Of a stretch of 64,000 bases of DNA, positions 28,019 through 36,627 are shown in pieces. The notes under the pieces are model-generated. The model was given only the letters and a program-made list of their open reading frames with translations. It was not told the origin of the DNA and did no database searches. Origin of the DNA: Flavobacterium sp. UBA4098 (GTDB lineage Bacteria > Bacteroidota > Bacteroidia > Flavobacteriales > Flavobacteriaceae); NCBI GenBank assembly GCA_002382495.1, contig DFXW01000015.1, forward strand, positions 64,042-128,041, given 5' to 3'. The position numbers and the translations under genes were made by a program. How positions within the stretch are numbered: the first letter of the stretch is position 1; every line of letters starts with the position of its first letter.

Positions 28019-28963
28019 GTGGTAAATAGAAGACACATTCGCGTTAAGGTTATGCAATCCATTTATGCCATGCACCAAAACGGTTCGGATAATTTAGAAG
28101 GTCAAGAAAAATTTCTATTTTACAGCATCGATGCTATTCAAGATTTATACCTGATCATGCTATCTTCATTAATTGAAATGGCAAAAAAGGAAAAAGTCTT
28201 TTTACACTTATCAAGTCAAAAACATTTGGCTACAAAAGAAGAACGTAATCCCAACAACAAATTCATCAACAACAGTATTTTTCAATTATTAGAAGACAAT
28301 AATTCGTTAAGTATAGCTTTGGAAAATAGAAAAATCAACAATTGGGCTATCCATGATGATTATATTAATTTGCTTTTGGCTTCATTGAAAGAAAGTAAAT
28401 TGTATGATAATTACATGAGCACCTCTGTTAATACATTTGAAGAAGACAAACAGTTTGTAGTAGATCTTTTTACTGATATTATTGTTCCAAACGAAAAGCT
28501 TTATGAGTATTTAGAAGATGATAAATTAACTTGGATTGATGATATTCCTGTTGTCAATACCCAAATTGTTAAACAATTAAAAGGGATAAAATCGGCAGAA
28601 GATGCTAGCTTTAAAGTGCCTAAATTGTTTAAAGATGCGGATGATAAAGACTTTGCTAAAGACTTGTTCATAAAAACAGTTTTAAACGAGAAAGAATTGG
28701 CCAAAGAATTTGATACCAAAACACCGAATTGGGATATGGATCGAATTGCTGAAATAGATACAATTATCCTTAAAATGGCCATTTGCGAATTGTTGAAATT
28801 CCCATCGATTCCAGTAAAAGTTACCTTGAATGAATATTTAGAATTGGCTAAAGAATATTCTACACCAAAAAGTAGTATTTTTATCAATGGAATTTTAGAT
28901 AACTTAGTCAAAGAATTTCAAACTAATAAAAAAATGATCAAAGCTGGAAGAGGCTTGATGTAA
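28019..28963 (+). CDS. nusB: Transcription antitermination factor NusB
   Basis: 314 residues, more than twice the length of enterobacterial NusB, as usual in Bacteroidota. The N terminus MVNRRHIRVKVMQSIYAMHQN and the C-terminal helical domain (DMDRIAEIDTIILKMAICELLKFPSIPVKVTLNEYLELAKEYS spans the core) are both NusB-like, with an inserted middle region. NusB with NusE binds boxA RNA in rRNA transcription. GTG at 28019 is used as start; no upstream ATG is in frame. It is followed 28 bp later by yajC. Confidence 0.93.
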   Translation: MVNRRHIRVKVMQSIYAMHQNGSDNLEGQEKFLFYSIDAIQDLYLIMLSSLIEMAKKEKVFLHLSSQKHLATKEERNPNNKFINNSIFQLLEDNNSLSIALENRKINNWAIHDDYINLLLASLKESKLYDNYMSTSVNTFEEDKQFVVDLFTDIIVPNEKLYEYLEDDKLTWIDDIPVVNTQIVKQLKGIKSAEDASFKVPKLFKDADDKDFAKDLFIKTVLNEKELAKEFDTKTPNWDMDRIAEIDTIILKMAICELLKFPSIPVKVTLNEYLELAKEYSTPKSSIFINGILDNLVKEFQTNKKMIKAGRGLM

Positions 28964-28991
28964 TACGTTTAATAAAAATTAAAATAAAATT

Positions 28992-29264
28992 ATGGGACAA
29001 TTAACTCAATTTGCGCCGTTCTTGTTAATGTTTGTAGTGATCTATTTCTTTATGATTCGACCACAACAAAAAAGAGCTAAAGCTGAAAAAGAATTCGAAA
29101 ATAGCTTGAAAGTAGGTGATAAAATTATTACTAAAAGTGGACTTCATGGTAAAATTGCTGAATTGGCTGAAACTACAGTTGTGGTTGAAACCATGTCTGG
29201 TAAATTAAAAATGGAGCGTTCAGCTATTTCAATGGAAATGAGTGCTGCTTTGGCCAAAAAATAA
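28992..29264 (+). CDS. yajC: Preprotein translocase subunit YajC
   Basis: 90-residue single-pass inner-membrane protein of the SecDF-YajC complex. The membrane helix (FLLMFVVIYFFMIRPQQKRAKAE, residues about 8-30) is followed by the conserved cytosolic KVGDKIITKSGLHGKI segment. It is cotranscribed with nusB. Confidence 0.95.
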   Translation: MGQLTQFAPFLLMFVVIYFFMIRPQQKRAKAEKEFENSLKVGDKIITKSGLHGKIAELAETTVVVETMSGKLKMERSAISMEMSAALAKK

Positions 29265-29277
29265 TTCCATTACAGAA

Positions 29278-29318
29278 TAAAAAAAGCTCCCAACTCTGAA
29301 GTAGAGTTGGGAGCTTTT
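29278..29318. terminator. Strong terminator after yajC
   Basis: 16-bp perfect stem AAAAGCTCCCAACTCT / AGAGTTGGGAGCTTTT with loop GAAGT; serves yajC and possibly the convergent Lys-rich gene. Confidence 0.9.
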
Positions 29319-29364
29319 CGTTAAAACTCATTTTAAAGTGTGATGTTGTAAAATGAAATTCTAA

Positions 29365-29778
29365 TTATTTCTTTTTATTTTTTTTATTCTTTTTTGCTTT
29401 CTTAGCTTTTTGAGTTGCTTTTTTAGCTTTGTTTTTTACTTTGATCTTAGCTTTTTTAGCCTTATCTTTTTTAGCCTTTTTTGCTTTCTTTGCCTTCGCT
29501 TTTGCTTTTTCCTTTTGCTTCGCTTTTAAAGCTTTCTTTTTGTCTTTTTCTTTCATCTTTTTTGATTTATTTGAATCTGATTTCTTTGTTGTTGTAACAG
29601 TATCAGAAATTACTACTTCACCTTTAGATTTTTTATCTTTAGTGACTTTTTCAGCTTTTTTTGTATTCTCAACATCTCCATTCTCGTTTTCATTTTCTTG
29701 AGAGATACTTACCACTGTGTTTGTTTCTTCAGAAACTTGATTAGCTTCTTCATTTTTGGATAGATTGTCATTTTCCAT
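29365..29778 (-). CDS. Lysine-rich, histone H1-tail-like protein
   Basis: 137-residue low-complexity protein of unknown function. Residues 1-55 are acidic (Glu/Asn-rich); residues about 65-137 are nearly all Lys and Ala with irregular KAKKAKKA-type repeats, resembling the tail of histone H1 and of bacterial H1-like proteins. It could bind DNA, RNA or ribosomes. A promoter with both boxes and an 80-90 nt leader supports real expression. The complementary frame is an artefact of the Lys codons. Confidence 0.65.
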   Translation of the reverse strand: MENDNLSKNEEANQVSEETNTVVSISQENENENGDVENTKKAEKVTKDKKSKGEVVISDTVTTTKKSDSNKSKKMKEKDKKKALKAKQKEKAKAKAKKAKKAKKDKAKKAKIKVKNKAKKATQKAKKAKKNKKNKKK

Positions 29779-29867
29779 TTGCCTTGTTTTGTTGTTGTAT
29801 CACACTTTGCATTGCTCAATTCTTTCAATGTAATTTTAATGTTATTACAATGTAAATTAATTGTTAA

Positions 29868-29897
29868 CAAATATAAGTTATATAAATGGATTCCAAT
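29868..29897 (-). promoter_or_regulatory. Candidate promoter of the Lys-rich gene
   Basis: Minus-strand -33 ATTG (29894-29897), 18-bp spacer, -7 TATATTTG (29868-29875). Predicted leader about 85 nt. Confidence 0.5.
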
Positions 29898-30033
29898 GTT
29901 AAGTTTTTAGCCGCCAAAATATATTTAAGTAACTGTAATGCAAATAGTTGCAATTTATTTTTTATAAAATAAATAATTGATTTATAATTAAAACGTCTTG
30001 AAATGATTTATTCTTTTGTACAATAGATGCTAA

Positions 30034-31287
30034 CTATTTATTGTTTATTGCTGAAACAGCAGTTAATTCTGCAATCTTAACGATAACTTGGATTGCTTTT
30101 TGGATGCTTTCTACAGGAACATATTCGTACTTTCCATGAAAGTTATGTCCTCCAGCAAATATATTAGGACAAGGGAGTCCTTTATATGACAATTGTGAGC
30201 CATCTGTTCCACCTCGGATAGGTTTTATTAATGGTTTAATTCCTAAATCTCTCATTGCTTGCTCGGCAATATCGACAATGTGCTTCACTGGTAACACTTT
30301 TTCTTTCATATTGTAATACTGGTCGTTGATTTCAGCAATAGCAATGTCTTCTCCAAATTGTTTGGCGTATTTTTTATTAATTTTTTGAGTGATTTTTGCA
30401 ATTAAAGCTTTACGTTTCTCAAATTTCTTTTTATTGTGATCACGAATTATTAATTCTACAACGCTCTCCTCAATACTTCCGCTAAGATGATGCACATGGA
30501 AAAAACCTTCATATCCTCTAGTTTCTTCTGGAGTTTCATCTTTGGGTAACGCATTGATGAAATCGTTAGCAATTAGCATGGAATTGATCATTTTTCCTTT
30601 GGCGTAGCCAGGATGCACACTTTTTCCTTTGAACGTTATTTTGGCTCCTGCCGCGTTAAAATTTTCATACTCTAACTCACCAACTTGACTTCCATCCATG
30701 GTATAGGCCCAATCAGCGCCGAATTTGTCTACGTCAAAATGATGGGCTCCTCGTCCAATTTCTTCGTCTGGGGTAAATCCAATTCGAATTTTTCCGTGTT
30801 TAATTTCGGGATGTTGTATAAGGTATTCCATAGCAGATACAATTTCAGTAATTCCCGCTTTGTCATCGGCTCCTAAAAGTGTAGTTCCGTCTGTAGTAAT
30901 TAATGTTTGCCCTTTGTATTGTAGTAAATCCTTAAAGTATTTTGGCGACAAAACTATTTTTTTTTCTGCATTCAATATAATATCACCACCGTCGTAATTT
31001 GTAATTACTTGTGGATTTACATTGGCACCTATAAAATCAGGAGAGGTGTCAAAATGAGATATGAATCCGATGGTTGGAACTTCATGATCAACAGTACTTG
31101 GGAGTGTTGCCATTATGTAGGCTTTGTCATCGATCGTGACGTCTTGCAATCCAATAGTTTTTAATTCCTCGACTAGCTTGTTAGCTAAATCCCATTGTTT
31201 TGGTGTACTTGGAGTTGTAGTTGAATTGGGGTCAGATTCTGTATCAATTGTGACATAACTAATGAATCGATCTATAATATGTTGCAT
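30034..31287 (-). CDS. pepT: Peptidase T, tripeptide aminopeptidase
   Basis: 417-residue dinuclear zinc M20-family tripeptidase. The start at 31287 (MQHIIDRFISYVTID) matches the family; the frame extends upstream without conservation. Metal ligands and catalytic residues lie in ISHFDTSPD, LGADDKAGI, TPDEEIGRGAHHFD, MDGSQVGELEYE and the C-terminal AGGHNFHGKYEYV. Function is cytosolic cleavage of the N-terminal residue of tripeptides. A -7 TATCTTTG box is at 31305-31312. Confidence 0.95.
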   Translation of the reverse strand: MQHIIDRFISYVTIDTESDPNSTTTPSTPKQWDLANKLVEELKTIGLQDVTIDDKAYIMATLPSTVDHEVPTIGFISHFDTSPDFIGANVNPQVITNYDGGDIILNAEKKIVLSPKYFKDLLQYKGQTLITTDGTTLLGADDKAGITEIVSAMEYLIQHPEIKHGKIRIGFTPDEEIGRGAHHFDVDKFGADWAYTMDGSQVGELEYENFNAAGAKITFKGKSVHPGYAKGKMINSMLIANDFINALPKDETPEETRGYEGFFHVHHLSGSIEESVVELIIRDHNKKKFEKRKALIAKITQKINKKYAKQFGEDIAIAEINDQYYNMKEKVLPVKHIVDIAEQAMRDLGIKPLIKPIRGGTDGSQLSYKGLPCPNIFAGGHNFHGKYEYVPVESIQKAIQVIVKIAELTAVSAINNK

Positions 31288-31387
31288 GCTATTTTTATTT
31301 TGAACAAAGATACTATTTTGAGAGTGTACTAAAATTAAAAAAAAATCTAACAAAAGGTTAATTTAGTTATCGGAGAGGATGTATAAA

Positions 31388-31837
31388 TTAATTTTCACGT
31401 TTATAAATATGGAGTGATTGGCCAACCAATTTCCAATTTCCTTTAATCTTTTCTAAGAGACGAATTTCATAAGACCAAGTTCGTTTGCCTTCTTTATCCG
31501 TTGAGATTTCGTCATGACTTACCCAAGCATTGGAATTAGAAATATTCATTTTATAATTTGAGTTAACTGCAAAACCGCCATTACCCATATTTTCTGCTTG
31601 CATATTTTGTTTTGAGGCAGGAGGGACGTCTATAGTTTTTCCGTCGGGTAAAGATACTAAGATTCGGCTATAAGGCTGAACGTTCCAACAGTCTTTATGA
31701 CCTTCTACATCTTTAGCACGCCAGGTGGCCGATTCTTTTTCTAAAACTTTAATGATAGCTGCTTCTTCCTTCTCTTGCTGACAATAGGCAAAAGAACTTA
31801 CACCCATAAATAAACACAATATAGCTTTCCATTTCAT
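31388..31837 (-). CDS. Exported SnoaL/NTF2-like protein
   Basis: 149-residue hypothetical protein with a signal peptide (cleavage near FAYCQQ). The pattern EEAAIIKVLEKESATWRAKDVEGHKDCW followed by beta strands and a terminal NWKLVGQSLHIYK is that of a nuclear-transport-factor-2-like (SnoaL/DUF4440) cone fold. Such proteins are often enzymes or binding domains, but no active site can be assigned here. It stands alone between pepT and lpdA. Confidence 0.72.
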   Translation of the reverse strand: MKWKAILCLFMGVSSFAYCQQEKEEAAIIKVLEKESATWRAKDVEGHKDCWNVQPYSRILVSLPDGKTIDVPPASKQNMQAENMGNGGFAVNSNYKMNISNSNAWVSHDEISTDKEGKRTWSYEIRLLEKIKGNWKLVGQSLHIYKREN

Positions 31838-31903
31838 AATTGATGAGTTTTATAACTTACTAAAGATACTTAATTTTTGTAACGCCATTCAATAGGTACT
31901 AAT

Positions 31904-31936
31904 AAAAAAATCCGACTGTTTTTCGACAATCGGATT
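31904..31936 (-). terminator. Terminator after lpdA
   Basis: Stem AATCCGA / TCGGATT, extended by TGT / ACA after one mismatch, with a T-run on the minus strand. Confidence 0.75.
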
Positions 31937-31958
31937 ATAAATATTTATTGGTGTTCTA

Positions 31959-33347
31959 TTACAAGTGAATCACTTCTCCGTAGGCATCTGCTACAGCTTC
32001 CATTACCGCCTCACTCATAGTTGGGTGTGGGTGGATGGCTTTTAAGATTTCGTGTCCTGTTGTTTCTAATTTACGAGCGACAACCGCTTCCGCAATCATA
32101 TCCGTAACTCCAGCTCCAATCATGTGACATCCTAACCATTCTCCGTATTTCGCATCAAAAATTACTTTTACAAATCCATCTGCAGCACCAGAAGCTTTTG
32201 CTTTTCCTGAAGCTGAGAACGGGAATTTACCAATTTTCAATTCGTATCCTTTTTCTTTTGCCGCTTTTTCAGTCAATCCAACCGAAGCAATTTCTGGAGT
32301 AGCATAGGTACAACCAGGTACGTTTCCGTAATCAATTGGTTCAACATGTAATCCTGCAATTTTTTCCACACAGTTAATTCCTTCTGCTGAGGCAACGTGA
32401 GCTAAGGCTTGTCCTGGAGTAATATCTCCAATAGCGTAATAACCAGGGATATTAGTTTGGTTATAAGCGTTTACTAAAATTTTGTCTTTGTCAGTAGCAA
32501 TACCAACTTCTTCTAAACCGATGTTTTCAATATTCGTTTTAATACCCACTGCAGAAAGTAACATATCAGCTTCTAAAACTTCTTCTCCTTTGGCTGTTTT
32601 AACAAATGCTTTAACGCCTTTTCCAGAAGTATCAATTTTTTCTACAGAAGCGTTCGTCATAATGGTAACTCCTGCTTTTTTCATAGAACGTTCCATTTGT
32701 TTCGAAATGTCTTCGTCTTCCACAGGAACAATATTAGGCATAAACTCTACAATAGTCACATCAGTTCCCATTGAGTTATAAAAATGAGCAAACTCAATTC
32801 CGATAGCACCTGAACCAACAATGATCATTGATTTAGGTTGCTTTGGTAAAGTCATTGCTTGACGGTATCCAATTACTTTTACACCATCTTGTGGTAAATT
32901 AGGTAATTCACGAGAACGCGCTCCAGTAGCCAAAATAATATGATCTGCACTGTACTCAGTTACTTTGCCGTCTTTATCAGTTACATCTACTTTTTTGCCT
33001 GGTTTGATTTTACCAAAACCATCAATAACGTCGATTTTATTTTTTTTCATCAAGAATTGGACACCTTTGCTCATTCCATCAGCTACTCCTCTTGAACGGT
33101 TTACCACCGCTGAGAAATCTTTATCAAATGATGAAACAGTCAATCCGTAGTCAGAAGCGTGTTTTAAATAATCAAAAACTTGAGCCGATTTGAGTAAGGC
33201 TTTCGTTGGGATACATCCCCAGTTCAAGCAAACTCCACCTAGATTTTCTTTTTCGATTACGGCTACTTTAAAGCCTAATTGAGAAGCTCTTATGGCAGTA
33301 ACATATCCTCCAGGTCCACTTCCTAAAACAATAATATCGTATTTCAT
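31959..33347 (-). CDS. lpdA: Dihydrolipoyl dehydrogenase
   Basis: 462-residue FAD-dependent E3 component of 2-oxoacid dehydrogenase complexes. It has the FAD fold GSGPGGYVTAIRA, the redox-active disulfide GGVCLNWGCIPTKALL, the NAD fold IIVGSGAIGIEFA, the second FAD contact YAIGDITPG and the C-terminal His-Glu pair HPHPTMSEAVME. It is a single-gene unit, not next to E1 or E2 genes in this window. Confidence 0.96.
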   Translation of the reverse strand: MKYDIIVLGSGPGGYVTAIRASQLGFKVAVIEKENLGGVCLNWGCIPTKALLKSAQVFDYLKHASDYGLTVSSFDKDFSAVVNRSRGVADGMSKGVQFLMKKNKIDVIDGFGKIKPGKKVDVTDKDGKVTEYSADHIILATGARSRELPNLPQDGVKVIGYRQAMTLPKQPKSMIIVGSGAIGIEFAHFYNSMGTDVTIVEFMPNIVPVEDEDISKQMERSMKKAGVTIMTNASVEKIDTSGKGVKAFVKTAKGEEVLEADMLLSAVGIKTNIENIGLEEVGIATDKDKILVNAYNQTNIPGYYAIGDITPGQALAHVASAEGINCVEKIAGLHVEPIDYGNVPGCTYATPEIASVGLTEKAAKEKGYELKIGKFPFSASGKAKASGAADGFVKVIFDAKYGEWLGCHMIGAGVTDMIAEAVVARKLETTGHEILKAIHPHPTMSEAVMEAVADAYGEVIHL

Positions 33348-33449
33348 GTGTATAATTTTATCTCTATTAATTGATGCTGCGAATTTAAGGAATTATTCTG
33401 TTTTGTGAAATTTTCAACCTCATAAAGTCAAAAACTAACAAATTTTCAG

Positions 33450-33473
33450 AAAAAACATCCAAATATAAGGATG
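33450..33473 (-). terminator. Weak terminator after ABC exporter
   Basis: Short stem CATCC / GGATG with a T-run on the minus strand just beyond the exporter stop. Confidence 0.4.
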
Positions 33474-33483
33474 AGTTGATTTT

Positions 33484-35238
33484 TTAATTGGCTACCGAAA
33501 ATTGAGAATCGTATAAATTTTTATAGTATCCAGTTGTTTTGTTGACGAGTTCTTGGTGCGTACCTTGCTCTACAATCAAGCCTTTGTCCATGACCACAAT
33601 TTTATCTGCATTGACAATAGTGGCTAATCGGTGGGCAATGACAATAGAAGTTCTACCCTTGGTAATCGTTTCGGTAGCACGCTGAATTAATTCTTCAGAA
33701 TAGGTGTCGATTGAGGAAGTAGCTTCGTCCAAAATCAAAATACTAGGGTTGCTTACAAAAGCTCGTAAAAAAGCAATCAATTGGCGTTGCCCAGAAGAGA
33801 GCATTACACCTCTTTCTTTGACATCAAAATCATAATTATCGGGCAAACTCATAATAAAATCGTGTACGCCAATTTTTTGGGCTGCAGCCAAAACTTCTTC
33901 GCGACTGATCGTTGGATTATTAAGGGTGATATTATTGTAAATGGTATCGGCAAATAAAAATACATCCTGTAAAACCACGGCGATTTGCTTGCGTAAAGAC
34001 CCTAAAGTGTAATTTTCTATATTTTGATGATCAATGTAAATGGTTCCGCTGTTGATTTCGTAAAAACGATTCAATAAATTAATAATGGTTGATTTTCCGG
34101 CACCGGTTGATCCTACGATGGCTATAGTTTGTCCTGCTTTAACTTCTAAATGGATTCCTTTAATCACTTCTTCATCTGGAATATAGCCAAATCGGACGTC
34201 CTTGAACTCAATATTACCCTCAAAAACAGGTGCTTCGATAGTTCCCGTATCTTGTATTTGGTCTTGGGTATCCAAAATATCAAACACTCGATTGGCAGCA
34301 ATCATGCCCAATTGCATTTCGTTGAATTTATCTGCAATTTGGCGTAGCGGATTGAACAACATTCCAATGAACATGGTGTATGAAAACAAATCACCAAAGG
34401 TGGTAAACGTATCTCCGTTCAATATTTTAAATCCACCATACAAAACAATAAACCCTAAGGTTAATGACGAAATAATATCAGCAATAGGGAAGAAGATGGA
34501 GTTATACAAAATGGTTTTAATCCAAGCTTTTCGATGTTTGTCGTTGATGTTTTTGAATTTGTCAAATTCAATGTTTTCTCGGTTGAACAATTGGACAATT
34601 TTCATTCCCGTTACACGCTCTTGAACAAATGAATTCATATTGGCAATTTCAGTTCGCACTTCTTCAAAAGCCACTTGCATTTTGCGTTGGAATATTCGAG
34701 TAAAAAAAACTAAAATTGGCATGGCAACAATGACAATCCAAGTTAGTTTCCAGTTCATGTAAAACATAAAGAACAGCACTACCACCATTTTCATCAAGTC
34801 GCTTATGATCATGAACAGTCCTTGACTAAAAATACGAGCAATAGCTTCAATGTCTGATACAGAACGCGTCACTAATTGTCCTACAGGAACGTGGTCAAAG
34901 TACTTCATTCGGAAACTCAAAATATGTTTGAATAATTTGGTTCTAATATCTTTCACAATGTCTTGTCCCAACCAGTTGGCCCAAAACACAAAGTAATATT
35001 GCGAAAACACCTCTGCTAACAACACAATTCCCATCAAGCTGATATACAATAATAATCCTTGTTGGTCGTGTGTTTTGATATAGCCGTCGACGGTTTGCTT
35101 TAACAAATAAGGACGCAATGCTGCAAAAACAGAAAGCGAAATCGCAAACGCAATTACTCCTCTAAAACGCAACTGATAGGGTTTAGTGTATTGTAAAATT
35201 CGTTTGAATAATCGTGTATCGAATGCTTTTGCTTTCAT
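33484..35238 (-). CDS. ABC exporter, MsbA-like half transporter
   Basis: 584-residue permease-ATPase fusion. Six membrane helices (residues about 20-310) precede a canonical nucleotide-binding domain: Walker A VGSTGAGKST, Q-loop VVLQDVFLF, signature LSSGQRQ, Walker B ILILDEATSSID with the catalytic Glu intact, H-loop VIAHRL. It could export lipid or drugs. It lies 11 bp downstream of truA and is probably cotranscribed. Compare the exporter at 26051-27829, where the catalytic Glu is Asp. Confidence 0.93.
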   Translation of the reverse strand: MKAKAFDTRLFKRILQYTKPYQLRFRGVIAFAISLSVFAALRPYLLKQTVDGYIKTHDQQGLLLYISLMGIVLLAEVFSQYYFVFWANWLGQDIVKDIRTKLFKHILSFRMKYFDHVPVGQLVTRSVSDIEAIARIFSQGLFMIISDLMKMVVVLFFMFYMNWKLTWIVIVAMPILVFFTRIFQRKMQVAFEEVRTEIANMNSFVQERVTGMKIVQLFNRENIEFDKFKNINDKHRKAWIKTILYNSIFFPIADIISSLTLGFIVLYGGFKILNGDTFTTFGDLFSYTMFIGMLFNPLRQIADKFNEMQLGMIAANRVFDILDTQDQIQDTGTIEAPVFEGNIEFKDVRFGYIPDEEVIKGIHLEVKAGQTIAIVGSTGAGKSTIINLLNRFYEINSGTIYIDHQNIENYTLGSLRKQIAVVLQDVFLFADTIYNNITLNNPTISREEVLAAAQKIGVHDFIMSLPDNYDFDVKERGVMLSSGQRQLIAFLRAFVSNPSILILDEATSSIDTYSEELIQRATETITKGRTSIVIAHRLATIVNADKIVVMDKGLIVEQGTHQELVNKTTGYYKNLYDSQFSVAN

Positions 35239-35249
35239 ATTTATATAAG

Positions 35250-35990
35250 CTATTTGCTAATGTAATCGTACTCTATTTTTGTTAAATATAAACCCTGTGC
35301 GGGTACTGAAAATCCCGCTTTATCTCGGCTTTTGCTTTCTATAATTTTGGTAAAATCGTCTAAAGTAATTTTGTGTAGACCAACATTTACTAGAGTTCCA
35401 ACAATAGATCGCACCATATTTCTCAAGAATCGGTTAGCTGAAATGGTAAAAATTAAATGGTCGTTTTCTTGTTTCCAGTAGGCCTCTATAATAGTACAAT
35501 CAAAGGTATTTACATCGGTATTGACTTTGGAAAAACATTCAAAGTCGGTATAATTGAACAATAATTTGGCAGCTTCATTCATGAGGTCAATATCCAATGG
35601 CTGATAAAAATACCAGCTCAATTCGTCTAAAAATGGATTTTTGAATTGATGAATGTGGTATTCGTAGGTTCTTTTGGTAGCATCAAATCGGGTGTGAGCA
35701 TCATCGTGAACAGGAATGATATCATAAATTACAATGTCTTTTGGTAAAAAAGAATTGATTTTGTACACCAAGTTCGGAATATCAATACTAGCTTCAAAAT
35801 CAAAATGAGCATACATTTCTTTGGCATGAACCCCGGTATCGGTGCGACCAGCCCCCATCAAATTAATTTCAGATTGTAACAAAACAGAAAATGCTTTATT
35901 CAGGGTTTCCTGAACAGAGGTAGCATTGGGCTGTATTTGCCAACCATGGTAAGGAGTTCCGTTATAAGCTAAATGAATAAAATATCTCAA
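35250..35990 (-). CDS. truA: tRNA pseudouridine synthase A
   Basis: 246-residue enzyme forming pseudouridine at positions 38-40 of the anticodon arm. The N terminus MRYFIHLAYNGTPYHGWQ, the catalytic motif GAGRTDTGVHA with its Asp, and RFLRNMVRSIVGTL are family hallmarks. It is transcribed from a divergent promoter region shared with the phosphodiesterase gene. Confidence 0.96.
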   Translation of the reverse strand: MRYFIHLAYNGTPYHGWQIQPNATSVQETLNKAFSVLLQSEINLMGAGRTDTGVHAKEMYAHFDFEASIDIPNLVYKINSFLPKDIVIYDIIPVHDDAHTRFDATKRTYEYHIHQFKNPFLDELSWYFYQPLDIDLMNEAAKLLFNYTDFECFSKVNTDVNTFDCTIIEAYWKQENDHLIFTISANRFLRNMVRSIVGTLVNVGLHKITLDDFTKIIESKSRDKAGFSVPAQGLYLTKIEYDYISK

Positions 35991-36015
35991 GTTGAATCAT
36001 CAGAAAATTAAGCAC

Positions 36016-36045
36016 CAAAGGTACAAAGTTTTTGGCTTGGGCAAA
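36016..36045 (-). promoter_or_regulatory. Candidate truA promoter
   Basis: Minus strand -33 TTTG (36042-36045), 18-bp spacer, -7 TACCTTTG (36016-36023), about 26 bp before the truA ATG. The -33 sits inside a hairpin-forming sequence (TTTTTGGCTT / AAAGCCAAAAA, 36029-36053). Confidence 0.6.
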
Positions 36046-36095
36046 GCCAAAAAAAGGAAGTTATACATAGCTTTTTTTTATCGCTTTTTAAGTTT

Positions 36096-36103
36096 TAACT
36101 TTG
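36096..36103 (+). promoter_or_regulatory. Candidate -7 box of the phosphodiesterase gene
   Basis: TAACTTTG, perfect for TAnnTTTG, 20 bp before the ATG at 36124; no clear -33. Confidence 0.35.
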
Positions 36104-36123
36104 GCGAAGTTAGTGCACCTACT

Positions 36124-36621
36124 ATGAAAAAAATTCTCTTGCTTTCGGATACACACAGTCATCTTGACGACACTATTTTGAAATATGTTGCTCAAGCCGA
36201 TGAAGTGTGGCATGCAGGAGATATTGGAGATTTGTCAGTTACGGATACAATAAAAAAAATAAAATCCATACGAGCGGTTTATGGTAATATCGATGATGCT
36301 CAGGCCCGTTTAGAGTTTCCGTTACACCAGCAGTTTATGTGTGAAGGAGTTTCGGTTTGGATAACACATATAGGTGGTTATCCAGGGAAATATAATCCTG
36401 CTATTCGAGCCGAATTGGAACGAAATCCCCCCAAATTATTTATCTGCGGGCATTCGCATATTTTGAAAGTACAGTTTGATAAAAAATTGAATTTGCTACA
36501 TATGAATCCAGGTGCAGCCGGTAAAAGTGGATTTCATCAAGTGAGAACCATGTTGCGCTTCATAATTGATGGCGAAGCAATTCAAGACTTGGAAATCATA
36601 GAAATTGAAAATAGAGTCTAA
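36124..36621 (+). CDS. YfcE/MJ0936-type metallophosphoesterase
   Basis: 165-residue calcineurin-like phosphoesterase. The start at 36124 (MKKILLLSDTHSHLDD) places the first metal motif DTH at the N terminus as in the family; the frame extends upstream without homology. Further ligands are AGDIGD, VYGNID, THIGG and CGHSH. Relatives hydrolyse phosphodiesters with two metal ions. It ends 6 bp from the convergent histidine kinase gene. Confidence 0.92.
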   Translation: MKKILLLSDTHSHLDDTILKYVAQADEVWHAGDIGDLSVTDTIKKIKSIRAVYGNIDDAQARLEFPLHQQFMCEGVSVWITHIGGYPGKYNPAIRAELERNPPKLFICGHSHILKVQFDKKLNLLHMNPGAAGKSGFHQVRTMLRFIIDGEAIQDLEIIEIENRV

Positions 36622-36627
36622 TTGACT

